From Desulfurococcales archaeon (GTDB lineage Archaea > Thermoproteota > Thermoprotei_A > Sulfolobales > NBVN01): a stretch of 64,000 nt of DNA. This document shows positions 31,241-41,293 of this stretch, in pieces (position 1 is the stretch's first letter; each line of letters starts with the position of its first letter). The DNA is taken from the NCBI GenBank assembly GCA_023255955.1, contig JAGDWD010000001.1, positions 1 to 64,000 on the forward strand. Reading direction: 5' to 3'. The translations under genes were made by a program, and so were the position numbers. Below the pieces are notes generated by a model. That model was not told the DNA's origin. It saw only the letters and a list, made by a program, of their open reading frames with translations, and did not search any database.

Positions 31241-32122
31241 TTGTTGGGGTTAGCTTTGGTTGGGGTTTTCGTGGTGTCTACTGTGGGTACGTCTTTGTTT
31301 AGGAATATCTCGAGGTCTCGGGATTATTTGGAGGTGGTTGGTAGGTACGGTGTTGAGAGGTGGGTTGACATGTCCTTGGATTCTCCTGATAATAGCTATC
31401 CTTTGGGTAGGGTCTGCGGGCTTTCTGGGGATGGGTACCTGGTTAACGCGTTCGTGGATTTCATACGTTCGGATCCTAGGGCTTCCTGTGCTGAGCTTGC
31501 TGGTGTCCTGGCTGTTGTTGAGGATGTTTGGGCTAGGTATGGTAAGGTACCTATTGAGGTGGGTCTCTACCCTACGGCTAGCTGTACGTCCTACCTAGCC
31601 TCGAGGATTCTTGAGAGGTACTTGGTGTCTGGGGGGTTTAAGGTGTCTGTCAGGGTTGTCGAGGCTATCAGGTCTGTAGAGGGGTTTGATGAGGGGTTGG
31701 CATCGCTTGTGGATCAGGTTATTGGTGACGTTGTTGACTACTCGAGGAGGGGGTTTAAGGTCTACGTAAACGCGACGCCCGGGTTTAAGGCTGAGACCTC
31801 CTTCCTCGTTATAGCCTCCATACTAGCCGGGGCATCAGCTATCTACTACATACACGAAAGCTTTAGGAGGCCTGTTAAGCTACCTATAGTACCCCTAGAA
31901 GTACGTAGGGACTACCTCAGCTTGCTGGAGTCCATAGCTAGGGAGGGGGGTGTGGAGCTAGCGTACGTGTACAGCACTCTAGGCATGACGGAGGCGGACG
32001 TGAAGGACCTTGAGGACAGGTACCTAGCTTACTCAGATGAGGCTAGGCTCAAGCCTAGGAAGTGGGTTGTGAAGCTACTTGAGAAACTGAGGTGGTTGCG
32101 GGAACCTGAGGAGGGGCTCTAA
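31241..32122 (+). CDS. CRISPR-associated CARF protein, APE2256/TIGR02619 family (Crn1-type ring nuclease candidate)
   Basis: FIRSDPRASCAELAGVLAVVEDVWARYG..YVNATPGFKAETSFLVIASILAGASAIYYIHESFRRPVKLPIVPL. Confidence 0.82.
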   Translation: MLGLALVGVFVVSTVGTSLFRNISRSRDYLEVVGRYGVERWVDMSLDSPDNSYPLGRVCGLSGDGYLVNAFVDFIRSDPRASCAELAGVLAVVEDVWARYGKVPIEVGLYPTASCTSYLASRILERYLVSGGFKVSVRVVEAIRSVEGFDEGLASLVDQVIGDVVDYSRRGFKVYVNATPGFKAETSFLVIASILAGASAIYYIHESFRRPVKLPIVPLEVRRDYLSLLESIAREGGVELAYVYSTLGMTEADVKDLEDRYLAYSDEARLKPRKWVVKLLEKLRWLREPEEGL

Positions 32123-32151
32123 CTGCTGTCACTACCAGCCCTACCTGCTCG

Positions 32152-32451
32152 ACCGTTTGTCCCTAGATGCTCGTTGACGTGGGTTTATGTTCGTTCATCA
32201 CATCTAGGGACTTCCACCTCGCTCACAGGGTCTTGGGTATCCCTGCGGGTCATGGGTGGCTGTCGAGCCCAACGGCACAGGGTCCCCATCTACACCTAAC
32301 CCCGCAGAGCTCGGAGCACTGCTCCCATCACTCAGCAGGGTATCCAAGCTACTTATAGGAATGGAGTTAATGAGCTTAACGCATAACCCCAGAACACAGC
32401 AACCCTAAAAACCATAAACACGACATCCACTAATCAAAAACAGAACAGCCC
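32152..32451. repeat. Structured intergenic repeat, copy 2
   Basis: ~300-bp homology to 12163-12459 including terminal aaccctaaaaaccataaacac. Confidence 0.8.
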
Positions 32452-32542
32452 ACCTCTGGGAGAGTGCTCGAAGCTTGTTTGGGTAGGTCTACCTTAGATT
32501 TCGGTGGATGTGTTGTGTGGGTCCTCGAGTTACGTGGTTTCA

Positions 32543-34195
32543 TTACTCCAGGCACTTCTTCGCGATCTCGCTGATGTTCTCTAGGTAGAGTACTCTAGTT
32601 ATCGTGACCTCCCCACCCTGCCTAACTATGGAGAAGCTCCTAACTAGGCTGTACTCTAAGCCTGCGTGTGCTGCTAGGTTCCTGCACACCCTGCTGACGT
32701 CCATGTCCCTACCCATCTCCTTGATTCTCATCACGTCCTTCACCTCATTTTCATGTATCTCAAGTACCTTACTGATACTCTCCACGCACTCACCCCTACT
32801 CTCGTTGAAGTACCTGTACAGAAGTACGTTCACATCGACCTCACTACCCGATCTTAAGGACTCCTCGATGTTCTCCGGCACTACACTGTAACTCCTCAGG
32901 AGCTTACCGCATTTCCTTACGTACTCCTCCAGGTTCTTAATGAAGCTGTTTAGGTTCTCGTTCTCTCTTTTTACCATGAGGCTCACAGCCTTATATCCTC
33001 TCTTGTCGAGGGCTTTGCGCGCTCCCTCCAGGAACTCAGCTAGGTTGTTAGGGCTCCGCAGCTCTCCGCAGATGTCTTTGAGTACCTTAGTCAGGGAGTA
33101 CCTAGTTAGGGTAGTCCACATACTCGTCTTTCCATAGTCCACGACCTTGGAGTCACGGTCTATGTTGGGTATGTAGCTAAACTCAGCTGGATCCAGCTCC
33201 CTCTCGTACCTACTCAACTCCTCACATACGTTGAAGCCTAGTTTAACGCGGTTCTCCGTGTCGGGGCCCGGCAACATGTAGGATTCTGGGTACGCTAGAG
33301 CAGCCATACCGTTCCTAACTAGGTTGAGGAAAGTCACCGCTCTATCGATTAGGTTGAGAACGTCTTCTGGGACTGCTTCACCACCCCGCTTCTTCAGGTC
33401 CTTGTGGACCTCCTTCACGGGCTCTGTATCGAAGTTCTTTAGTGACATGAGGCCCCTAATGAACGATATACCGTACTGTAACTGACTCACATCAGCTACC
33501 TCCACTACTGGTACTTCCCCGACTTGCCCCGATGCTACCTGGGCAGTACCCCCACCCCTAGTTGCCGGGGCTGGTGACTGCACCGGCATACTGTTCAGTA
33601 TGACCACCCTACCCTCCTTCCCGAAGAGGATGGCCGCGGCAATAGTTGCGTAGAGAGTCGCTACTACCTGGTAGTTCACACCGTGGGTTAGGTCCATGAA
33701 GACCCACTTAAACTCCTCCCCCGGCCTCCCCAATCTCGCGTAGAGGTCTATGAAGACCTTGTTGAATATGTGTTCGATGGAAGCACCGAACCTGTAGCCG
33801 TGGTAGAGGCCTAGACCGGGCACCACAACAATATCCACCCTACCTAGGAGACTACCCGAGAACCCCGAACAACACGAACACCCCCTCACCATCTCCTCGA
33901 AGAACCCTAGGTAGAGTTCCTGAGCCCTCCTACGTAGCTCCACCCCACCACCGACCTCACCAGGATTCACAATAGTGTCCGCTCCGTAGATCACTACATC
34001 GACATCGTAACCCCACCCGAGAAGCGCCGCAGCAATAGCTACCGTCGAGCTCCTAGCCCTACAAACAACAGGATGAAACTCCTCGAAAGCCCTATGCTTA
34101 ACAGAAACCCAGTACTCAACCTCCCTCCAACCAGCCGGTAAACCCCATGAAGCCACTAAAAGAACCCTACCACCCACGAACGAAACCCCAAACAA
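32543..34195 (-). CDS. csx1: CRISPR-associated CARF-HEPN RNase, Csx1 family (second copy)
   Basis: WVFMDLTHGVNYQVVATLYATIAAAI (DxTHG), CRNLAAHAGLEYSLV (RX4H HEPN). Confidence 0.85.
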   Translation of the reverse strand: MFGVSFVGGRVLLVASWGLPAGWREVEYWVSVKHRAFEEFHPVVCRARSSTVAIAAALLGWGYDVDVVIYGADTIVNPGEVGGGVELRRRAQELYLGFFEEMVRGCSCCSGFSGSLLGRVDIVVVPGLGLYHGYRFGASIEHIFNKVFIDLYARLGRPGEEFKWVFMDLTHGVNYQVVATLYATIAAAILFGKEGRVVILNSMPVQSPAPATRGGGTAQVASGQVGEVPVVEVADVSQLQYGISFIRGLMSLKNFDTEPVKEVHKDLKKRGGEAVPEDVLNLIDRAVTFLNLVRNGMAALAYPESYMLPGPDTENRVKLGFNVCEELSRYERELDPAEFSYIPNIDRDSKVVDYGKTSMWTTLTRYSLTKVLKDICGELRSPNNLAEFLEGARKALDKRGYKAVSLMVKRENENLNSFIKNLEEYVRKCGKLLRSYSVVPENIEESLRSGSEVDVNVLLYRYFNESRGECVESISKVLEIHENEVKDVMRIKEMGRDMDVSRVCRNLAAHAGLEYSLVRSFSIVRQGGEVTITRVLYLENISEIAKKCLE

Positions 34196-34555
34196 GCTTC
34201 AGCAAAACAAGCTATTATACAGAAAAAGCCACACCACCCAAAAACTCAGGAAGGCAACCTATTCCTAGCTGCTACAGACCCATCACACAGGTTGAGGATC
34301 CCCAAGACAGTCTCAGCAATGAACCTCTGCGGAGGAGGTCTCCGAAGTTCGAAGAGGTATTCCTGCTTTAACGGGATTATGGAGAGGTTCCTGATCGTTG
34401 AAGTTTCCTTCGATAGAGTTTCGTAAGCCTTCTCCAGGACGCTTCTAGCTAGGTTCGTCCTAACCTCAGCTACGGAACGCGGAACTCCACAAGAAAATCC
34501 CGAACCTTCAGGGAAAATATATTTACTTCTTCTCTAAATTGCTTCGGTGTCCTGA

Positions 34556-35185
34556 GTGAGACTCTTCATAGTTCCACTAGGGTTCCATGAGGATATAGTA
34601 CTACGCGCTCTCATACGCTTAGGAGCTCAGCCTGGTGATGTAGTGTACACTGTAACGTGTGGCCCAGCTGCTGAGGCTGTTAAAAGGGCTTTTGAGTCTC
34701 TGCAGGCTCAATGCCTTAGGCAAGGTCTTCCTGAGCCTAAGCTCCTCGAGCTTAACTGCCGGGATTTTTACGGATCGATTAGGGCAGTTAGGTCTACTCT
34801 CTCTGAGTATGGTGAGGCAGAGGTATTCTTCTGTAGTGGTGGGGGCTTAAGGATACTAACGCACATAGTTGAGGTAGCTCTGTTCGTTACTAGGAGACCC
34901 TTCAACCTCCACTACGAACCTGAGGGCGAAGGAGCCAGTGTAGTTGACGTCCCTAACACACTATTTAGGGTGATGTACGAGGGAGTTAGGGGAATTAGAG
35001 AGAAGGTCCTAAGGAAAGTTATAGAGAACCCTGGAATAGCTGTAAAGGAGATATCGCAGATGCTGGGTGTTGAGGAAAAGACTGTACAAAATGCTCTCAC
35101 ATGGCTTAAGGAGCGCGGACTTGTAGTTAGGAAGCCGAAGGGGAGGGCCAGGCCGACAGAGATCGCAGTAGCTCTCTACGGCTAG
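34556..35185 (+). CDS. csa3: Csa3-type CARF-wHTH transcription regulator
   Basis: LGFHEDIVLRAL, CSGGGLRILTHIVEVAL, wHTH IAVKEISQMLGVEEKTVQNALTWLKERGLVVRKPKGRARPTEIA. Confidence 0.87.
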   Translation: MRLFIVPLGFHEDIVLRALIRLGAQPGDVVYTVTCGPAAEAVKRAFESLQAQCLRQGLPEPKLLELNCRDFYGSIRAVRSTLSEYGEAEVFFCSGGGLRILTHIVEVALFVTRRPFNLHYEPEGEGASVVDVPNTLFRVMYEGVRGIREKVLRKVIENPGIAVKEISQMLGVEEKTVQNALTWLKERGLVVRKPKGRARPTEIAVALYG

Positions 35186-35500
35186 ATAATCATACAAATC
35201 CCTGAAAAATAGGGAAAAGTAACCTGAATCCCTGCACACGAGATAATAGGGTTCTTAGAGTCCTAGTAGCGGTGTACACCCAGTGATAAACAAGACGTTA
35301 TTACTGGAAAGCATTGGAGAGATTCATACCCAGTTAGGAAGAGATACAGTCAACGAGGAGTGGGTACGTTGCCGAGCTACCGCTAGAACCGAGGACCTAC
35401 CTCGAGCTAGGGGATAATATGAGTTACGTATACAGAATGCTACGCAATAACATATTTATAGTGAATGTGTGTATACTTAATTGTGTAATTTGGTGAGAAA

Positions 35501-35962
35501 TTGTCCAGTCAAACCGTTAGGGAGGAGCCAATAAGACCTAGTCACTCCTCACTGGTAGATATACTCGCGTTCCTGGGAGCCCAGGAAGAGTACAGCTATA
35601 TAGATAGATTAGGTAACGCAATCGACTTAATCGGTATCCTCGAGGCCATTAGGGACGCGATGAGAGCTTACATCTCATACTGCTCCCCCGAAGGTAGAGT
35701 AGGTGGCTCCTCCCAGGAGGTGGAGTGCCCAGAAATCGACCCAGAGAAACTGGAGAGAGAGGTTAAGTACTTGGAAAACTGGCTATCCGCAATGTGGTAT
35801 GACGAGAGAAGAGGTGGTAGGGTCGAGGTGATAAGATTCAGTAGGGAGATGGCAATAGAGGCCTACGCAAAGATCTCTAAGCACTGGGGGAAGGGTGGGG
35901 AGGAGAAGAAAGGTGAAGAAAGCTCTGAAGGACATACCCAGAGAGGTGGTGGGGGTTGGTAG
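35501..35962 (+). CDS. csa5: Type I-A small subunit Csa5 (Cas11)
   Basis: Position first in I-A operon; small acidic helical protein of typical size. Confidence 0.72.
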   Translation: MSSQTVREEPIRPSHSSLVDILAFLGAQEEYSYIDRLGNAIDLIGILEAIRDAMRAYISYCSPEGRVGGSSQEVECPEIDPEKLEREVKYLENWLSAMWYDERRGGRVEVIRFSREMAIEAYAKISKHWGKGGEEKKGEESSEGHTQRGGGGW

Positions 35963-37245
35963 TTAACCTATCACTCTCCATTAGGGTAGCCGTTAACGCT
36001 GAAGCACTGAACATGGCCGAAGCAGTAGGTAACTACACGAGGCACAGGAAGGCACCCGTAGTGATCTCAACCGGGAGTGGGTACTCGGTAGTATACGTAC
36101 CAGCCGTTAGCGGGGAGTCCCTAGCCCATAACTACCAGGTCCTACTAACACAGATAGCTAAAAGCCGTGGACTACCCGTAACTAAGATGGATGAACTCGG
36201 CTACTTCCTGAAGTTCTCGGATAATAACGTAATACAGGGGCTGTACAAGGAAGATCTCGAAAAAATCTTTAACGATATTAAAGCTAAAGCTAAGGAGAGG
36301 GAATCATTATCGCAGTCCTCAGATCTAAGTGGATGCTTCCATTACTTACTAACTAAAAAAGATGCAAAGAAGGAGGTAACACTGGAAGAACTGCTACGAC
36401 CCTCAGATGAGGAGGAAGGAAGTTCAAAAGAGGAAAACCCAAGAAAATCGAAGAGGAAGTCAAAAGAGAAAGCAGAACCGAAGTCCTTACGCTTGAGACT
36501 CTCGTGTATAGAGGAGCTACTCCTGAAAGCTAGCGTCGTGGCTGACGTCGGTGGCTTCCTCTACACGAACGGGAGCATAAAGAGAACCTCAGCAGTGAGA
36601 TTCAGTTACATGCTCCCAGCTCTAGACTCCATCGAGAAGGGTGGTGCGGCCATAATCCCGCAACTCCATGCCCGTTACTCCCCACCAGAATATGCAAAGG
36701 ATATCCAGAAGCTGTTCTACATCGAGAGCGGTTCGGCCCTATATACCTTCACAGCAGAACTGAGAGCATCGGATATAGGCGTGCTTAACTACAGCTACGA
36801 AGGAAGCAGACTCCTCGAGAATTGGAAAGAGAGAGTGAAGATGTCAGTAGAAGCTCTCATGGCCTTGGTGGACGGCATGATGTTCGGAGCTAAGCGGTCT
36901 AGGTACGACCCCCTGTGGGACGTGAAGAGCATGGTGGTAGCTGTAAGTAGCGGGCCCGTAGAGTTCGTCGTGAGTCCGGGCCTCACCCGTGACTACATCA
37001 AGAAAACCTATGAGAGGGCTCTATGGTTAACTAAGAGCATCGACGGTGAGACAGTGAGCATATACGTGTTCGACAGTGAGGGATTGGAGAAGCCGCCGAG
37101 GCAAAGTCAAGAACAAAGTCAGAAGACGGAGGAGAAAGTAACGTTCGATGAAGCGTCGTCACATACCGAAGCACTATTCAAGGCTGGAAATAAGTTGTAT
37201 GAATTGCTAAAGCTAAAAGAAGATCAACAACCTAAGGGACAGTAG
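35956..37245 (+). CDS. cas7: Type I-A Cas7 (Csa2/DevR)
   Basis: SLSIRVAVNAEALNMAEAVGNYTRHRKAPVV..VVYVPAVSGESLAHNYQVLL..VADVGGFLY..KRTSAVRFSYMLPA. Confidence 0.92.
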   Translation: MVVNLSLSIRVAVNAEALNMAEAVGNYTRHRKAPVVISTGSGYSVVYVPAVSGESLAHNYQVLLTQIAKSRGLPVTKMDELGYFLKFSDNNVIQGLYKEDLEKIFNDIKAKAKERESLSQSSDLSGCFHYLLTKKDAKKEVTLEELLRPSDEEEGSSKEENPRKSKRKSKEKAEPKSLRLRLSCIEELLLKASVVADVGGFLYTNGSIKRTSAVRFSYMLPALDSIEKGGAAIIPQLHARYSPPEYAKDIQKLFYIESGSALYTFTAELRASDIGVLNYSYEGSRLLENWKERVKMSVEALMALVDGMMFGAKRSRYDPLWDVKSMVVAVSSGPVEFVVSPGLTRDYIKKTYERALWLTKSIDGETVSIYVFDSEGLEKPPRQSQEQSQKTEEKVTFDEASSHTEALFKAGNKLYELLKLKEDQQPKGQ

Positions 37246-37272
37246 GAGAGGTTAAGATGGGGAAGGAGCTCC

Positions 37273-38157
37273 TTGTCTAGCTTACGTGTTTTTTATGCGA
37301 GAGTAACACTTTCGTGGGGCTTTATAGTGAGGTTCTTCGGAGTATCTGCTGCTCAGCCATCATATCCTGTACCCCCACCAACTACTGTTGTAGGAGCGTT
37401 CGCCTATAGCTTATCTAGAGTCCTCGGTCTGAATCCAGCTGGAGCGGGTATCAGGTGGGGGGATGGTAGGCTGGTATCGGACACTATGAAGCCCTTCCTC
37501 GAAGCCACTGTACTAGCCTCAGCAGGCTTACTATCCTCAGGAGCCTCAGCAGGGGTAGCTGTACACCAGGAAATAAATAGGATCATCGCTTCACCATATA
37601 AAAGTGGTGGTGATGTGAGTAATATAAGGGAACCGAAGCATATTGAGGATGCTATTCAAAGAGCTCTACCAGTTCAAGCCGTTGGGGGAGCATACAGCCC
37701 GGGATTGAAGTTAGAGCTTCTCTGGGCCGTGGATATGAATAGGCTGTCGAAAGAGTTCGACATCAGCGTGGAGAGACTTGATGACGCTGCAAAGAAGGCT
37801 GTTCACGGTGTTGTGAGAGTCGGGAGTAAGGAAGGTATAGTAGCTATTGAGAAGTCTATTTATATAGAAAAACCAGATGTAGCTGGAACCGGGGGAAGGA
37901 TAAGGACGAGGCTATACGTTGACCACGAATGCGTTGAAGAGGTATTAGATCCAGCATACGTCATAAAGCTCCTGATCCCAGATTTGCGATATAGGCTAAA
38001 GCGGTACTATGTCCCAGCTCGTGGAGGCTCAAATAACATCATACTAGCCCTAAGAGAGGATATGCCTTCTCCACGTTTCAGGATAACAAATGAATGCAAA
38101 GCTGTGGGGATACCAGGTTTAGAGGGCGTGATAGGTGTATGGCCGGAGAAGGTGTGA
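37273..38157 (+). CDS. cas5: Type I-A Cas5
   Basis: WGFIVRFFGVSAAQPSYPVPPPTTVVGAFAYSLSRVLG; order after cas7. Confidence 0.88.
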   Translation: MSSLRVFYARVTLSWGFIVRFFGVSAAQPSYPVPPPTTVVGAFAYSLSRVLGLNPAGAGIRWGDGRLVSDTMKPFLEATVLASAGLLSSGASAGVAVHQEINRIIASPYKSGGDVSNIREPKHIEDAIQRALPVQAVGGAYSPGLKLELLWAVDMNRLSKEFDISVERLDDAAKKAVHGVVRVGSKEGIVAIEKSIYIEKPDVAGTGGRIRTRLYVDHECVEEVLDPAYVIKLLIPDLRYRLKRYYVPARGGSNNIILALREDMPSPRFRITNECKAVGIPGLEGVIGVWPEKV

Positions 38158-39338
38158 GCTCAATAGAGCTTCAGATTCTGAATGAGAGGTATATAGGGAG
38201 ATATTTCCAGGCAGCAGCCCTGGGAATAGCGCTGGACAGCCTCCCACCACATTTTTCAGAAAAGATAATCAGAGGTTTCGAGGAGGGTTTAGTTGCACTA
38301 AGTAGAGATGAGGCCAAGAAACTCCTCGAAGTCATTACCGAGAAGCTAAGGAATTTATGTAAGGAGTGTAAGACTAGAGAGAAGGGAAGTAATTTACTTC
38401 CAACACTCTATAAGGCCGGCGCATATTATGATGGAACAATACTTGAAAGAGCATTTAATTCTGATATTCGGGACGTCAGTTGCGATAGTGTAATAGGTAT
38501 AGGTGATTCACTGAAGCTCAACAACTTGAATAATATTACTGAAAAACTGCCAATGATACTTAAGACATACGTCTTTTCAGAATATAGAGACCGTTATAGT
38601 GTGGAGAGCGTGAACTCTCTTTCACTATACGTTACTGTCGCAGGTATTCCGATCTCCATAATTGCCCAAGGCGGCAAGGGTAAAAGTCGCAAGGATGAAG
38701 GTAAGTACGAGCTCTACGTCGTACCGGATACCTCTGCGGAGTCTCTAAGAGCTTCCGGGAAACTGTATCAACTACTACATCTCAGCGTTGAGGGAAGATG
38801 TATTAGTGACTACATTAACGATGTATCTAAAATCGAGGGCTTGAGCTTTGAACTAGCTACGCTAATTGCTGTAGCGATATACATCTACCAAGCTATGAGG
38901 TTGGCGTCTGAAATTCCCTCCATCAATGCTCTCTACGATGTTTTCGAGATGTTCAGGCTGGTCAACATAAGGCCAGAGAGGAGGCCGCAGGTAGTGTGGG
39001 AGAGACCTCTCACCATAACACACATCTTCAGAGGTTTAGACGATGTGGGTGCCCTAGAGTTGCTGGATACGCTGAAGGATGCTATCGAGCATTCTAATAA
39101 ACTCGGTGGTGATGCTCGTAGATTAAGGGAGGAGGTCAGGGACGTAGTGTCGCGGTGTGTTACAGCGCTCTTCACGTACTTTGAGACGTGGTCTCTAGAT
39201 CCTTTGCTCGCCTGTGGGGCTGACTCAGTTAAGGTGGCTAGGAGGCTTGGGGAGTTAGGTATGAGTGGGGCTAGCAGGACCTTTACGAGGTTGGTTCGGC
39301 ACATTTCTAGGCTGGCTAGTCCGGCTTGGTTAACCTAG
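38139..39338 (+). CDS. cas8a: Type I-A large subunit Cas8a
   Basis: ORF between cas5 and cas3' in canonical I-A operon; ORF track start 38094 probably too early (MAGEGV start). Confidence 0.75.
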   Translation: MAGEGVSSIELQILNERYIGRYFQAAALGIALDSLPPHFSEKIIRGFEEGLVALSRDEAKKLLEVITEKLRNLCKECKTREKGSNLLPTLYKAGAYYDGTILERAFNSDIRDVSCDSVIGIGDSLKLNNLNNITEKLPMILKTYVFSEYRDRYSVESVNSLSLYVTVAGIPISIIAQGGKGKSRKDEGKYELYVVPDTSAESLRASGKLYQLLHLSVEGRCISDYINDVSKIEGLSFELATLIAVAIYIYQAMRLASEIPSINALYDVFEMFRLVNIRPERRPQVVWERPLTITHIFRGLDDVGALELLDTLKDAIEHSNKLGGDARRLREEVRDVVSRCVTALFTYFETWSLDPLLACGADSVKVARRLGELGMSGASRTFTRLVRHISRLASPAWLT

Positions 39339-39339
39339 G

Positions 39340-41289
39340 GTGAGGTTCTTGGCGGCTGATCCTACATCCTCATGCTATGAGCTTATGGGAGGGAACGGTC
39401 TCATAAGAGTTGTTGAGGAGTTCACGAGTGGGCGGAACATCATCTTCGTTGCCCCAACGTCCTACGGGAAGACTATCCTCTCGCGTAGGCTCGTGGGGAT
39501 TGCACGTGGTCGGGAAATATCGTGCGGGCTTATCCACGTTGCTCCCTATCGTGCGCTGGTTAGGGAGATTTACAGGGAGAAGTTTAAGGGTTATCCTAGC
39601 GTTGGGTACCAGTCTCTAGATGATGTCTCCCCAGATAGGGCTAACAAGTCGCCGTACTACCTCAGGGAGCTGGTCGTCACTACCCTGGACAGCTTCGTGT
39701 ATAATCTATATAAGATACCGGTAGCGGAGATGCGTAAGATAATCAGGGGAAGTCACAGCCTCGGACACTACTACCCGATCCTAGCTTCGATCCTCACCTC
39801 CACCGTAGTGTTTGACGAAGCTCACGAATACCTCGGGGCTGACGTCGAAGAAGAGGAGAGTGAGGCCGGGGGTCTTGAGTTCATGTACGCAGCGCTGAGG
39901 TTCCTATCAGAGGCTAATGTACCGATAGTTGTGGAGACGGCAACAATGCATACCGAGGTGATTAAGGAGATCGTGGAGGAACTTCTACGTAGCTCGAGGG
40001 ATGTATCGATAGTTTACGTAGGTAGTGAGGCCGGACAGGGGAAGCTGGGAGTGAGCGGGCAGATTAGGAAGCTGAGAGAGCTCGAGTCAAGCTATGGAGG
40101 TAGGGTACGCCTCCTCGTTGAGGAAGATGAGGCGTTCGTTAGGAGGCAGGACATAAATTGGAAGACCGAGATGCTAAGTGAGGATGAAGTACTTACACAC
40201 GTAGAGAAACTATGTAACTCCGAGCCCGTACTCGTAATCCGCAATACTGTTCGAAGAGCTGTCGAGACCTACCAGCGTATAAGGGACAAATGTGCTAACG
40301 TTACGTTAATACATAGCCTCCTAAGTAGTAAGGATAGAGACCGCGCTATAGAGATGGCAAACGATATCGTAAGCGGGAAGGGAGGGGCGATAGTAGCTAC
40401 TCAGGTCATTGAAGCTGGTGTGGATATCCCTGCGAGGGTCCTCATCACGGACCCGGCACCGGTTGAGAACCTAGCTCAGAGAGCTGGGAGACTGTGTAGG
40501 GAAAAGCGAGGTGCGGGTGGCGGGAGCCGAAACCTCCTCAAGGAGTGTCTTGAGATTGGGGCTGAGGTGTACATAGTGAAGGGTAGGGTGGAGGAGCTCG
40601 CAAAGGTATATAATAAGGATAGGGTGGAGGAATCTATGAAGGTAGTGGAGGGGATACAGCAAGCAGGTAGGTTAGTTAACTGGAGGTTGCTTAGTGCTCG
40701 GGTAGATAACGAGGTAAGCTTCTCGGACATTATGGAGAGAGTAAAGCCTCCAGATCTTCGTGAGATAAAGCATACTTACACCTACAGCATGGCGGGGGAG
40801 TACCTGAGAGGTGATAGTGAACCAGATGTGCTGATTAGAATGCTTAGGAGGCTCGGTAAGAGCCTCGTGAGATCCAGTGTTCTAGTGAACATCGCGGTAA
40901 CTCCAGAGGGTCGGCATCCGGAAGAGGTAAGGTGGGAGGGTTTGGAGGGATTGGACGTAGTGACGGTCGACCTCAGTAGGATTCTAGGCAGAGAGAGTAA
41001 GGCTGAGAGTAAGTGCTTAGAGTACCTCGTTAAGGGAGGTAAGCACTACCCGAAGTTGTTACTGGTAACACGTAGGAAGGGCGGTAAGTACGAGTACGTC
41101 AAGACGCACTCTAGCTACAGCCTGGAGGATATCCTGTCCCGCATAGGTAGTTCACCCTCCATCGTGAAGTCCAGGTTCGTGCTCGAGGTCTTCGAGAAGC
41201 ACTTGGGGAAGTACAGGTCGTGGACTAGGACTTTCTTCGTAGCTAGAAGGGAATGCTATGAACGCGGGGTAGGGCTTAGGATATGGTGA
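39340..41289 (+). CDS. cas3: Cas3' helicase (type I-A)
   Basis: VAPTSYGKTILSRRL, VFDEAHEYLG, VATQVIEAGVDIPARVLITDPAPVENLAQRAGRLCR. Confidence 0.93.
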   Translation: MRFLAADPTSSCYELMGGNGLIRVVEEFTSGRNIIFVAPTSYGKTILSRRLVGIARGREISCGLIHVAPYRALVREIYREKFKGYPSVGYQSLDDVSPDRANKSPYYLRELVVTTLDSFVYNLYKIPVAEMRKIIRGSHSLGHYYPILASILTSTVVFDEAHEYLGADVEEEESEAGGLEFMYAALRFLSEANVPIVVETATMHTEVIKEIVEELLRSSRDVSIVYVGSEAGQGKLGVSGQIRKLRELESSYGGRVRLLVEEDEAFVRRQDINWKTEMLSEDEVLTHVEKLCNSEPVLVIRNTVRRAVETYQRIRDKCANVTLIHSLLSSKDRDRAIEMANDIVSGKGGAIVATQVIEAGVDIPARVLITDPAPVENLAQRAGRLCREKRGAGGGSRNLLKECLEIGAEVYIVKGRVEELAKVYNKDRVEESMKVVEGIQQAGRLVNWRLLSARVDNEVSFSDIMERVKPPDLREIKHTYTYSMAGEYLRGDSEPDVLIRMLRRLGKSLVRSSVLVNIAVTPEGRHPEEVRWEGLEGLDVVTVDLSRILGRESKAESKCLEYLVKGGKHYPKLLLVTRRKGGKYEYVKTHSSYSLEDILSRIGSSPSIVKSRFVLEVFEKHLGKYRSWTRTFFVARRECYERGVGLRIW

Positions 41290-41293
41290 GAGC

